A stretch of DNA of 20,955 nt from the NCBI GenBank assembly GCA_003427395.1, contig BFEA01000727.1, forward strand, positions 467,022-487,976. The letters run 5' to 3'. A program made the translations under genes and the position numbers. How positions within the stretch are numbered: the first letter of the stretch is position 1; each line of letters begins with the position of its first letter. Of this stretch, positions 17,297 to 20,797 are shown in pieces. The stretch comes from Chara braunii. Its lineage: Eukaryota; Streptophyta; Charophyceae; Charales; Characeae. The notes under the pieces are model-generated. The model was not told where the DNA came from. It made no database searches and worked only from the letters and a program-made list of their open reading frames with translations.

Positions 17297-19362
17297 CTCC
17301 CCAACCAAGACCCCGCTCCTCTTCCTCTGTAATAAGTCTATATAGCCTCTGTTGTCTTGATGACAGCTTGTGCGCGGCACACTCTCTCATCAACGCTCGG
17401 TCGCACCTGTCCCCCCTCTCTCCAGATAGCAACATCATTTTTTTATTTTTTTTTTATTTTTTTTGTCTTTCCTGACGTGTACTTACCAATTCGTACTTCC
17501 CGTCGGGATCTGGGTAAGGTCAGTCCCATTGCGCGTAATCGCCGCAGCTCTAGAGGATCAAGCGTTAGCTCCGCCAGCGATGGCAGTCTCTCCCTCGGTT
17601 TCTTGCCCTCTTCATCTCCATCGCCACCAAGAACCGCCTGACTCCCGTCATCGTCCTCCACATCATCCTCCTGCTGTTCCCATGGAAAGGCCACTACTCG
17701 GCTTTCTTCCCGCGCTTCCACATTTGTCGTTTTCCTCCGATCGCCTAAATCCGCCCCGCCAACGGGAGAGTAGGAGGAGGAGGCGTCCCGACCCCGACCC
17801 CGACCCCGACCCTCACCCTCACGTCTCTCACTAAAAGAAGTGGACGACGAAGAAGACCGCTGCTGCGATGTCGGGACAAAGGATTTCATTTGATCTGCCA
17901 CTCTGGCCAAGATTTCCGACGAGTTTGGCGCGCTCTGACGATCATCAATTTTGGCGGGAGATCGTTTGTCGAACCTCACACTCCTGATCTGTGCGCCATT
18001 CCCGCCACCGCCTTCCTCTTCTTCATCCCCATAGCCGTCCTCTATATCCAATGCCAACCTTTCCCCATCTTCTTGTTCCTCGTTTTCGTCATTTTCCATG
18101 GTTCGCCGATCACGACGGTTACTCTTCAGATCATCGCGATTTTCCCGCCATTTTCCCCCACCGCCTCTGATTCCTGTCCTTCCATTCCCGCGCGCATTTG
18201 TCGTTCTCCACGTTCCCGCCTTTTCTTCATCCCTATTATTCTTATCCTTAGAATACTCGTCCCTCCTGTTGAAAGGATTGGCTCGTTTAGATGATTTCAT
18301 GTAATCAACGTACGATGACGTGTCTTTGGAGGTGTTGCGCACAGGCCGCTGATTTTGGCGGGAATTCCCCCGCGGTCCTCCTCCTGCTCTTCCCCTTCCC
18401 CTTCCCCTTCCCCTTCCCCATCCGCCTTCGGCCCCCCTACTACCTCTCCCGCGCGCGCCATCTCTGCCCGCTCCTCCTAGATCACCTCTGCGCTGCTCCC
18501 CCCTCCGTTCTCCCTCTCCTCTGCCGTAAGCGCCAGAGCCGCCGCTATCACCTCCCCCCCACGTGTCATCCCCCCGCCACCTGTCATCCATTTCGTCACT
18601 CTCTTGGTTCCGCTGTATTTGTCCGGGGCGTGTGCCACGTGGAGGCGTGCGCGTGCGCTGACGCGCGTCTCCGCCTCCCCCTCTCCCCCCCGCTCCCGCC
18701 GCTCCATTCCCCCTACCTCTCCCGCGCGCGCCATCTCTGCTCCCTCCTCCGAAATCGCCTCTGCGCTGTCCACGTCCTCTCCCATAAGACCCATGGCCGC
18801 CGCCGACATCTCCCCGCCGCGTGTCATCATCCCCCCGCCGCGTGTCATCACTCTCGTCACGCTGCGCGGATCCGGGGCGCGTGAAACGCGGAGGCGCGCG
18901 CGTGCGCCGACGGGCGTCGCTCTCCCCTCCTGCGCCCCCGTCGTCCCTCGACCGGGGGGGTCGGTCCGCTGCCTCTCTCGTCGGCATCCCGATACTAGAC
19001 CTGGTGCAGCGGACCAGTCTGGTCGGGACTCGCCACCAACAAGACGACGCGGCACGGTTGTCCCCCGCCGCGCGCAGGAGGGGGGAGAACAGCAGACGCT
19101 TCCGCTGCTCGGCTATGGAGGACAGCTTGCGTGATGTCCCGTGGGTGAGGAGCGGCAGACTGCCACGTGGCATTCTGCCATCGTTCGAGAGGGTAAGTGC
19201 ATGATCGGGCTGATTAGCATGGCGGGAAACGTCGAACGGAGAGCACCAGGAGTGAACTCGTTGCCTGCTTCGTTCCTCCGGCCACGTGTCATTCCTGAAG
19301 GCCGGGCTAGATTGACTACACGACAAACAACTTGGACAAATTTTGCCCAAAGCCAAAGACAT
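296..19362 (-). CDS. CRM-domain (CRS1-YhbY) organellar RNA-splicing factor gene, six coding exons, 3' end outside window
   Basis: Joined coding exons on the minus strand are 19362-17487, 11973-11846, 7970-7565, 6897-6767, 3509-2667 and 452-296. They total 3541 nt, i.e. 1180 codons plus one base. Introns are 5513, 3875, 667, 3257 and 2214 bp, and a sixth runs off the left edge. All visible junctions are GT/AG with matching phases (1, 0, 1, 0, 0, 1). Domain order: basic N-terminus, RGG/GRG-rich duplicated region (about 144-313), CRM1 (about 596-694), CRM2 (about 774-872), acidic tract (about 934-967), CRM3 start (from about 1159). Known family role: CRM proteins of the CRS1/CFM2/CFM3 class bind group II intron RNA in plastids or mitochondria and promote its splicing. 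That this protein does so is inferred from domain architecture. The CRM2 leader LPYGVRGALSDREMTQLRK recalls CFM2-type proteins, but I cannot assign orthology without alignment. Last exon(s) and 3'UTR are not in the window. Confidence 0.9.
640..677. other. Nextera mate-pair junction adapter (artefact)
   Basis: CTGTCTCTTATACACATCT is immediately followed by its reverse complement, giving a perfect 38-bp palindrome. This is two Tn5 mosaic ends joined head to head, exactly the circularisation junction of Illumina Nextera mate-pair libraries. It is not a biological element, and the sequences on each side may not be adjacent in the genome. Confidence 0.97.
678..1152. repeat. GGAA/GGGA polypurine tract
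   Basis: Nearly uninterrupted purines built from GGAA, GGGA and GGAGG words, with short breaks near 745 and 990-1020. The long Lys/Arg/Gly/Glu and Pro/Ser/Leu reading frames across it are products of composition, not genes. Confidence 0.9.
1271..1370 (+). repeat. Five 20-bp tandem units (CAGTCAAAAGTCACRT type)
   Basis: Five consecutive units of exactly 20 bp, e.g. CCCACAGTCAAAAGTCACGT at 1351-1370, differing at a few positions each. Flanking sequence (1240-1270 and 1371-1380) has decayed partial matches. Confidence 0.85.
1757..1848 (+). repeat. (GA)n microsatellite
   Basis: About 39 uninterrupted GA units and a short imperfect tail, preceded by an ambiguous base at 1756. Confidence 0.95.
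2089..2250 (+). repeat. (GGAA)n/(GGGA)n polypurine array
   Basis: A central run of about 14 GGAA units followed by GGGA and GGAG words. A similar composition at 678-1152 suggests a shared low-complexity origin. Confidence 0.92.
2377..2480 (+). other. tRNA-like Pol III promoter pair, possible SINE head
   Basis: TGGTATAGTAG at 2385-2395 fits the A-box consensus TRGYNNARNNG, and GTTCAAATC at 2444-2452 fits the B-box GWTCRANNC, at tRNA-like spacing. Acceptor-stem pairing is not evident, so this is not an intact tRNA. The B-box tail resembles that at 6449-6485. Confidence 0.4.
2589..2656 (+). repeat. (GT)n(GA)n microsatellite beside intron 5 donor
   Basis: About 26 GT units (one C interruption) then eight GA units. 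In the transcript this is a CU run followed by CA repeats starting just after the 5' splice site. Confidence 0.95.
2667..3509 (-). CDS. CRM gene coding exon 5: end of CRM2, acidic tract, inter-domain region
   Basis: The acceptor is GTGCTGCAG|GAATTG (AG at 3511-3510) and the donor is GCGAGG|GTGAGT at 2666-2665. It holds 281 codons, phase 0 on both sides (residues 848-1128). It starts ELTGGVLLLRDKFFVILY followed by RGKDFLP, the most conserved CRM strand pair with the canonical YRGKDFLP. Residues 934-967 (DNA 3150-3251) are almost entirely Asp/Glu. The later part contains DPGIRKWVEREETQLLEK and a helical Lys/Arg/Glu-rich stretch ending VELRLAR. That stretch corresponds to the predicted coiled helices preceding the third CRM domain in relatives. 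A CT/CA microsatellite begins seven bases after the donor hexamer. The long serine-rich reading frame on the plus strand here is only the antisense of the acidic tract. Confidence 0.93.
3563..4003. mobile_element. Non-autonomous hAT-like transposon (441 bp)
   Basis: The ends are inverted: CATGGTTACG at the left, and the reverse complement of CATGGTTTCG at the right. Flanking 8-bp sequences are ATAATTGC (3555-3562) and ATAATTAC (4004-4011), seven of eight identical. An 8-bp duplication and a CA-starting TIR are hallmarks of the hAT superfamily. Subterminal zones are packed with GTCCGG-type words on both sides (3592-3650 and 3935-3985), like transposase-binding repeats. The centre is poly(T)- and (TTTTG)n-rich with no transposase, so the element would depend on an enzyme encoded elsewhere. 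The single TSD mismatch suggests some age. Confidence 0.7.
4286..4700. repeat. CCT/CTT polypyrimidine tract
   Basis: Over 400 bp of nearly pure pyrimidine on the plus strand, ending in CTT then CCT triplet runs at about 4590-4650. Apparent Leu/Pro/Ser and Glu/Arg reading frames are compositional. Confidence 0.9.
5348..5372 (+). repeat. Poly(C) run of 25
   Basis: A 25-base C homopolymer within C/T-rich sequence. Its length is uncertain because homopolymers assemble poorly. Confidence 0.9.
6073..6120 (+). repeat. (GTTT)12 microsatellite
   Basis: Twelve perfect GTTT units. Confidence 0.97.
6221..6238 (+). repeat. Left target-site duplication of U6 retropseudogene
   Basis: AAAGAGGGGTACACTTCT directly abuts the U6 5' end. 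It matches the right copy at 16 of 18 positions; the other two are one mismatch and one N. Confidence 0.88.
6239..6347 (+). pseudogene. U6 snRNA retropseudogene
   Basis: Full-length U6-like sequence: 5' GTCCTTCGGGG hairpin, AATTGGAACGATACAGAGA with an intact ACAGAGA box, GATTAGCATGGCCCCTGCGC with the AGC triad, then GGATGACACGCATAAATCGA and the GGTCC...TTTTT end. Two 4-nt insertions are present relative to plant U6: ATGA after ACAGAGA, and TTTC after CTGCGC. The copy has an A-rich tail (6353-6375) and lies between near-identical 18-bp direct repeats at 6221-6238 and 6373-6390. No plant U6 upstream element or correctly placed TATA box is seen, so it is a retroposed copy and probably not expressed. 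Confidence 0.9.
6373..6390 (+). repeat. Right target-site duplication of U6 retropseudogene
   Basis: AAAGAGGGGNAAACTTCT directly follows the A-rich tail. The N at 6382 corresponds to T in the left copy. Confidence 0.88.
6440..6485 (+). other. Isolated B-box-like sequence, possible SINE remnant
   Basis: GTTCGAGTC at 6450-6458 is a perfect Pol III B-box. The context GAGTTCGAGTCCTGA and the downstream ATACAG/TAGGA words resemble 2442-2485. No A-box is recognisable upstream. Confidence 0.3.
6632..6720 (+). repeat. GGA/GGAGAGA polypurine repeat
   Basis: (GGA)n followed by about four units of GGAGAGAG, ending 46 bp from the exon 4 donor. Confidence 0.9.
6767..6897 (-). CDS. CRM gene coding exon 4: middle of CRM2 (131 nt)
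   Basis: The acceptor is ATTTGCAG|GAAAG (AG at 6899-6898) and the donor is TTGAAG|GTAAAA at 6766-6765. Two bases complete Gly804, then 43 codons follow, from KNRDLEALSVAIVKHW to EKIAETLK. The segment EIVKIKLKRGVPNLNNEK is highly characteristic of the second CRM domain of CRS1/CFM proteins. The loop reads GKNR, not GxxG, as in many family CRM2 domains. Exons 2 and 4 occupy the same position in CRM1 and CRM2, with the same phases (1 in, 0 out). That fits domain duplication after the intron positions were fixed. Confidence 0.93.
7129..7277. repeat. Compound (CT)n-N-(CA)n microsatellite
   Basis: About 33 CT units to 7194, an ambiguous base at 7195, then about 40 CA-type units with a few G/T/C interruptions. 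Confidence 0.95.
7428..7454 (+). repeat. (GA)n microsatellite
   Basis: Thirteen GA units. Confidence 0.95.
7565..7970 (-). CDS. CRM gene coding exon 3: end of CRM1, linker, start of CRM2
   Basis: The acceptor is CCCTTGCAG|AAAGCT (AG at 7972-7971) and the donor is TTGG|GTAAGTAC at 7564-7563. It holds 135 codons plus one base (residues 669-803 and the first base of Gly804). It opens with KATGGLVIWRAGGAMVIY, the CRM1 C-terminal strands, followed by CGKNYERP. Most family members have YRGKNYERP, so Arg is replaced by Cys here. A variable linker of about 70 residues follows. CRM2 then starts at LPYGVRGALSDREMTQLRK and reaches the PTHFLLG segment before the GxxG-like loop. The linker is rich in Gly, Ser and acidic residues and looks disordered. 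The exon joins cleanly in frame to exons 2 and 4. Confidence 0.93.
8339..8455 (+). mobile_element. MITE family A (CTACCGTCTTC), copy 1, decayed right end
   Basis: Begins CTACCGTCTTCACCCGAATA. Its core (GTCATT...TTGCCTCAAATA...ATGACC) aligns base by base with copy 2 at 10027-10139. The right inverted terminus has degenerated (GACGCGGGTCAC instead of GAAGACGGTAG). Confidence 0.65.
8767..9107 (+). repeat. Tandem array of hairpin units, 66-72 bp
   Basis: Four full units start with GGGTGTTGACGCAGGGACCT at about 8767, 8837, 8906 and 8972, and a diverged fifth starts at 9044. The first unit contains TTTTTACTGTACCAGG, a 7-nt loop TACAACC and the perfect complement CCTGGTACAGTAAAAA, i.e. a 16-bp stem; the others keep it with few changes. 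Confidence 0.92.
9060..9480 (+). repeat. Degenerate tandem repeats, about 112 bp
   Basis: Segments starting CATCACCACT at 9211 and 9323 are 112 bp apart. They share AGAGGCCC(C)AGAGCAGGGGTA, GGGGTT(C)...AACCCCTA and CTTTTT..TGTACC words with the diverged end of the hairpin array, from which they seem to derive. Confidence 0.7.
9859..9878 (+). repeat. Short interstitial TTTAGGG run
   Basis: 2.9 tandem copies of TTTAGGG, the common plant and green-algal telomere repeat. Too short to be a telomere; it may be a double-strand-break repair scar or chance. Confidence 0.75.
10027..10139 (+). mobile_element. MITE family A, copy 2 (113 bp)
   Basis: Inverted ends CTACCGTCTTCACCCACATA and the complement of CTACTGTCTTCAGCTGAATA, with AGAACG(..)CCCGGTCATT continuing inward on both sides for a TIR of about 37 bp. 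The ends can be read as a TA duplication flanking CCGTCTTC, but I see no longer TSD. Confidence 0.78.
10276..10425 (+). repeat. (CAGTCAAC) short tandem array
   Basis: About 18 copies of AGTCAAC in mixed 7- and 8-bp units (CAGTCAAC and CAGTCAA), with some variants near the end. Confidence 0.93.
10544..10614. other. Assembly gap (71 N)
   Basis: A run of 71 undetermined bases, 35 bp from a mate-pair junction adapter. Confidence 1.
10649..10686. other. Nextera mate-pair junction adapter (artefact), second copy
   Basis: The same perfect 38-bp palindrome as at 640-677. It follows the N gap closely, so the contig end placed here was probably built from an untrimmed mate-pair read. Confidence 0.97.
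11103..11174 (+). repeat. Two 36-bp direct repeats
   Basis: GCAACCACAAGCTGACCATA at 11103 and GCAACCACAAACTGACCATG at 11139 start adjacent 36-bp units with matching CCACCGTC continuations. The second runs into MITE family A copy 3. Confidence 0.85.
11157..11262 (-). mobile_element. MITE family A, copy 3, inverted and internally deleted
   Basis: Read on the minus strand, TTGCCCAAATACGGTG and ATGACCGGGCG align with the core and right arm of copy 2, with about 10 bases deleted centrally. The ends (GGATGA...TCATCC, CCACCGTC) are diverged, so boundaries are approximate. Confidence 0.6.
11336..11710 (+). repeat. Interspersed array of GGAAYGGATAAGAT words
   Basis: Seven occurrences at about 11336, 11444, 11545, 11568, 11621, 11679 and 11697 (first and last imperfect). 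They are separated by poly(A)-rich or TTCC-containing spacers of unequal length. The region also holds G and A homopolymers at 11354-11369 and 11390-11416. Confidence 0.8.
11846..11973 (-). CDS. CRM gene coding exon 2: middle of CRM1 (128 nt)
   Basis: This short exon lies alone between two multi-kilobase introns. The acceptor is CTTGCAG|GGG at 11975-11974 and the donor is GAG|GTACTT at 11845-11844. It supplies two bases completing Gly626 and then 42 codons, beginning AAGINDGVVSAIHDAW and ending LRTHQELE. The resulting join RIG-AAGINDGVV matches the CRM GxxG loop (GKAGVT in many homologues). The exon ends in phase 0, exactly as exon 3 needs. I translated every codon from the minus strand and found no stop. 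It carries the helix and strand between the GxxG loop and the TGGLVIW strand of the domain. The donor GTACTT is weaker than the others. Confidence rests on family match plus phase agreement on both sides. Confidence 0.9.
12168..12206 (+). repeat. Left copy of 39-bp direct repeat
   Basis: AGGCTAATTCTTTTAAGCCC followed by AACCA, a T run and GTGCA. The right copy is at 13997-14034, abutting the hAT element's target duplication. Confidence 0.85.
12206..12281 (+). repeat. (CT)38 microsatellite
   Basis: About 38 uninterrupted CT units, 40 bp left of the hAT element's target duplication. Confidence 0.97.
12329..13990. mobile_element. Non-autonomous hAT-superfamily transposon (1662 bp)
   Basis: The termini are inverted, CAGGGTTGCC at the left and the complement of CAGGGTTACC at the right. 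The element is bounded by a perfect 8-bp duplication ATATCAAG at 12321-12328 and 13991-13998. Both features are diagnostic of hAT elements. Subterminal regions (12360-12425 and 13885-13978) are dense in CGAAC/GTTCGG words in both orientations. Inside, 12613-12727 and 13713-13827 are diverged direct copies of one another (GACACCSCCATCTT...GATTTTTAAT), suggesting an internal duplication or nested relative. The middle (12730-13390) is GC-rich with no reading frame resembling a transposase, BED finger or dimerisation domain. One N lies at 13447. The perfect TSD suggests recent movement. Confidence 0.88.
13997..14034 (+). repeat. Right copy of 39-bp direct repeat
   Basis: AGGCTAATTCTTCTTAGCCC, then AACCAATTTTTTTGTGCA. 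It differs from the left copy at a few positions. Its first two bases overlap the TSD ATATCAAG. Confidence 0.85.
14125..14172. repeat. Inverted repeat CTTTGCCGAAC / GTTCGGCAAAG
   Basis: Perfect 11-bp arms separated by 26 bases. It lies 135 bp from the hAT element and reuses the GTTCGG word, but no TSD is evident. Confidence 0.7.
14200..14500. repeat. Cluster of AATGGCTAT / ATAGCCATT inverted words
   Basis: At least ten occurrences of TAGCCATTGCTATTGCTGCC-type sequence and its complement, in alternating orientation, with gaps of a few to tens of bases. This gives many overlapping potential hairpins. A single unit length is not definable. Confidence 0.7.
14597..14637 (-). pseudogene. U6 snRNA fragment, 3' half (cluster copy a)
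   Basis: The minus strand reads CATGGCCCCTGCGC, then ATTC inserted, then AAGGATGACAAGC and ACAAATTGGC. It matches the U6 internal stem-loop and 3' region, with a 4-nt insertion at the same place as in the 6239-6347 copy. Confidence 0.75.
14668..14718 (-). pseudogene. U6 snRNA fragment, 5' half (cluster copy b)
   Basis: The minus strand reads GTCCCTCGTTGGAACG, ACAGAAGACTAC and TTAGCATGGTCCCTGCGC. It is U6 with the 5' hairpin partly deleted and altered spacing before the AGC triad. It ends at CTGCGC, followed by an A-rich spacer and then copy a. Confidence 0.75.
14833..14900 (-). pseudogene. U6 snRNA fragment, 5' two-thirds (cluster copy c)
   Basis: The minus strand reads GCTCCTCCGGGACATCCG, TTAAAATTGGAACGATA and AGAGAAGATTAGCATGGCCC up to CTGCGCAAGGATT, then A-rich sequence. 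ACAGAGA has lost its C. A TTTATATA sequence lies only 6-14 bases upstream, too close for a plant Pol III TATA box, and no USE is present. Confidence 0.85.
15391..15583 (+). repeat. 60/61-bp tandem array (3 units plus partial)
   Basis: Units begin at 15391, 15451, 15511 and 15571. Shared words are GCACCTGGACGTGCAGATGC, CCAAGTGCATGATCTG and GGATGTGCAGAGG. Confidence 0.92.
15624..15704 (+). repeat. Partial copy of TIR element family B
   Basis: Starts GGATTGGATTTGACACCTGA and continues TGTGGACGTGTTCTCGGA, repeated almost exactly 105 bp further at 15729 inside the next copy. No inverted terminus is visible. Confidence 0.65.
15705..15891 (+). mobile_element. TIR element family B, copy 1 (about 187 bp)
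   Basis: Starts GGGGCAAGGTCTCACTAGCA and runs through ATTTGACACCTGAATGTGGA, CTGTTTTTCTGCATC and CCATCCAGATTCAGGGGCGC to AATCCGACCCGGCCCC. It is collinear with the element at 20602-20797. The right terminus is eroded. TGCATCTC is tripled at about 15803-15829. Confidence 0.65.
15903..16062. repeat. A/T-only TTTATTTAATTA array
   Basis: 160 bp of TTTATT, TTAATTA and ATTATTTA words with only rare C, unevenly periodic at 12-16 bp. Confidence 0.9.
16451..16561. mobile_element. MITE family A, copy 4 (111 bp, near-perfect long TIR)
   Basis: The left arm CTACCGTCTTCCCCCGAACA and CAACGCACCCT is mirrored at the right end with one mismatch, so a nearly complete hairpin of 31-bp arms can form. The core CGTATCTGG(CC)AGAAATATAGC resembles copies 1 and 2. 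Ends can be read as TA-flanked CCGTCTTCC. Confidence 0.82.
16629..16694. repeat. T36 run between 13-bp direct repeats
   Basis: CAGATTCGAATTT at 16629-16641 and again at 16682-16694 encloses TAC, 36 T residues and an A. Confidence 0.85.
16876..16940 (+). repeat. (TGTGAATG)n short tandem repeat
   Basis: About seven units of TGTGAATG(TG), with unit length drifting between 8 and 12. Confidence 0.85.
17233..17294 (+). repeat. (CT)n microsatellite
   Basis: About 31 CT units, 190 bp downstream (in transcript sense) of the intron 1 donor. Confidence 0.95.
17487..19362 (-). CDS. CRM gene coding exon 1: N-terminus, RGG-rich region and first part of CRM1
   Basis: Encodes residues 1-625 plus the first base of Gly626. 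The first in-frame ATG (19362-19360) follows an in-frame TAG four codons upstream. A second ATG at 19173 (reading MPRGSLPLL) is an equally plausible start and would shorten the protein by 63 residues. Both have A at -3. The N-terminus is rich in Ser and Arg and poor in acidic residues up to about 130, which fits an organelle transit peptide, though I cannot predict cleavage. Residues 144-313 are rich in RGG/GRG with an internal duplication. The following region, to about 590, is charged and probably disordered. The exon ends in the CRM1 N-terminal half (LPSLAELTLDPLELRRLRAM), a recognisable family signature. The donor is ATTG|GTAAGTAC at 17486, phase 1. An upstream non-coding exon cannot be excluded. 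Confidence 0.85.
18424..18933 (-). repeat. In-frame tandem duplication encoding RGG-rich units
   Basis: Two coding units, 18697-18933 and 18424-18687 (residues 144-222 and 226-313), share SDARRRTRAPP/GDARQRTRTPP, RPG..QR, YGRG and RDGARGRG. DNA offset is 249 bp at one end and 273 bp at the other, because of 24 bp of in-frame indels. Confidence 0.88.
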
Positions 19363-19388
19363 GATTGCCTGCTACCAGATTTCAAACA

Positions 19389-19409
19389 GATCAGATCAGA
19401 TCAGATCTG
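19389..19409 (+). repeat. GATCA pentamer run
   Basis: Four consecutive AGATC words ending in AGATCTGA, partly palindromic. Confidence 0.85.
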
Positions 19410-19516
19410 ACCAATTAAAATTTGTCGTGATCGGCCAAATTGCACGACCATTCGCTCCGTTAGTTGCCGTTAACAGGATCGCAGCAGGGAAGGAAGGATT
19501 CACTCCTCTGATGATC

Positions 19517-19553
<37 letters not shown>

Positions 19554-19655
19554 TAGTGGTTTTGTAAGCTATGGCGGCGGCGATGGCGGAAGCGGAGATG
19601 TCGGCGATGGCGGTGATGGTGAAGATGCCGACGATGGCGGCGATGGCGGCGGCTG
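19517..19655 (+). repeat. (GGC)n followed by degenerate GGCGAT repeats
   Basis: About eleven GGC triplets at 19519-19551, then irregular GGCGATGGC words to 19655. Short Ala/Met-rich frames here are artefacts of the repeat. Confidence 0.9.
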
Positions 19656-19754
19656 AAGACATAAGTAAAAACAACAGGGCTATCCTCTGGTTCTCTAAGG
19701 GATTTGGGAGGGGAGGGTACTTGCGAACGGTCAGCTGCAACTTGAAACTGCAAT

Positions 19755-19791
19755 CTAACGGCAGCTAACGGCAGCTAACGGCAGCTAACGG
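19755..19791 (+). repeat. 10-bp tandem repeat CTAACGGCAG
   Basis: 3.7 perfect units. A decayed relative (GCTAACGGCAGATAACGG) is at 15091-15108. Confidence 0.93.
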
Positions 19792-19994
19792 TAAGCCGAA
19801 GAAATCGATTTCAAGTGGCAAGCTAATCAGCTGCTTCGCCCCGGCACTGATGGATCAGGCAGACTCCATGAGAGCTGCCGATCATTGGCCCATTCTTGAT
19901 GATCGGTGATGGCCATCGATCGTTGATAGCAAATTGTTCCTTCCTACGTCATTGTCATTGTAATCGTGCATGACTGACTCTCGTCGCATAATTA

Positions 19995-20008
19995 CGTGAC
20001 ACGTGGCA
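19995..20008. promoter_or_regulatory. G-box (GACACGTGGC)
   Basis: CACGTG at 20000-20005 within GACACGTGGC, a classic plant bZIP/bHLH site, preceded by a half-site ACGT. It lies about 640 bp upstream of the first ATG. A role in light or stress control of the gene is only a guess. Confidence 0.35.
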
Positions 20009-20099
20009 GCGAAAATGACTTACCAGCCGACCGCCGACAACGAGTACAAGAGGAACCCCCACCCCTCCTCCTTGTGCTCGGTGCCCACGCCAGCTCAGC

Positions 20100-20102
<3 letters not shown>

Positions 20103-20139
<37 letters not shown>
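20103..20139 (+). repeat. (GA)n microsatellite
   Basis: About 18 GA units. Confidence 0.95.
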
Positions 20140-20364
20140 GTTGATTGATCGAAACGTGGAGGTTAGCCTACGGGTATCGTCGAAGAGGCGACAGATTGAT
20201 CCGTAGGACCGCCGCAGGTGCCACCAGCTTGACAGCCGACCGGTCGTTGGCGGTTGAGTCACTGGAGGCCGGTCTGCCAAGTCGGCATCGCAGCCTGGGA
20301 ACCGGATAACGCATGAAAAACACGTAGATCATTTCTCCTGTTGCCTCTACAAAAAGGTGTCGAT

Positions 20365-20487
20365 GGGCCTCGCTCCACTACTCTCCGCGTGCACAAAAGA
20401 CAAAAAAATATGGCGATGCATCTTTCCATGATCTACAGGAAGATTCATCTCATTTCGGACATTTGGTGAGTAGTGGAGCGAGGTCCC
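20365..20487. mobile_element. Small TIR element C (123 bp)
   Basis: The left end GGGCCTCGCTCCACTACTC and the right end, complement of GGGACCTCGCTCCACTACTC, match apart from one extra base. CGAT immediately precedes the left end, and CGAT occurs two bases past the right end (CCGAT), so a 4-bp TSD is possible but not exact. Confidence 0.7.
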
Positions 20488-20601
20488 CCGATGATGCATC
20501 TGGACGTTGATTCCGTCCATATAGATTTATTTATTTTTTCCAGGAAAAAGAGACAATCCATTATAAAACATGATGAAGAGGTCGGCTATCCTCACAAACA
20601 C

Positions 20602-20797
20602 GGGCTAGGTCCCACTAGCAAAGAGAATTGGATTGGAAAAAAAAACAGAAAAAAAAAAGGATTGAACGCCTGAATCTAAATGTCTCAGTGGAATGATGCA
20701 GAAAAATCGAGATTGAGCTGCTTTTCTGCTTTTCTTCACAAAACACGTCCAGATTCAGGAGCTTAATCCAGTCCTCTTTTCTAGTGGGACCTCGCCC
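20602..20797. mobile_element. TIR element family B, copy 2 (196 bp)
   Basis: The left arm GGGCTAGGTCCCACTAGCAA and AGAGAATTGGATT is mirrored by the right arm ending CTAGTGGGACCTCGCCC, giving about 33-bp TIRs with four mismatches. The interior matches 15705-15891. No clear TSD is visible. Confidence 0.78.

Larger units (their letters stand above)
11974..17486. other. Intron 1 (5.5 kb)
   Basis: Contains a hAT-like transposon, the U6-derived cluster, several tandem arrays and two TIR elements, listed separately. At 12044-12150 a 55-bp unit starting GATTGCGATTGGGC is imperfectly doubled after a 35-A run. The stretches 14900-15360, 16070-16440 and 16945-17230 show no recognisable gene or element. 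Confidence 0.65.

Noticed and set aside
19571-19768. Ala/Met-rich small plus-strand frame upstream of the gene
   Set aside because: Arises from degenerate GGCGAT repeats; no other support.
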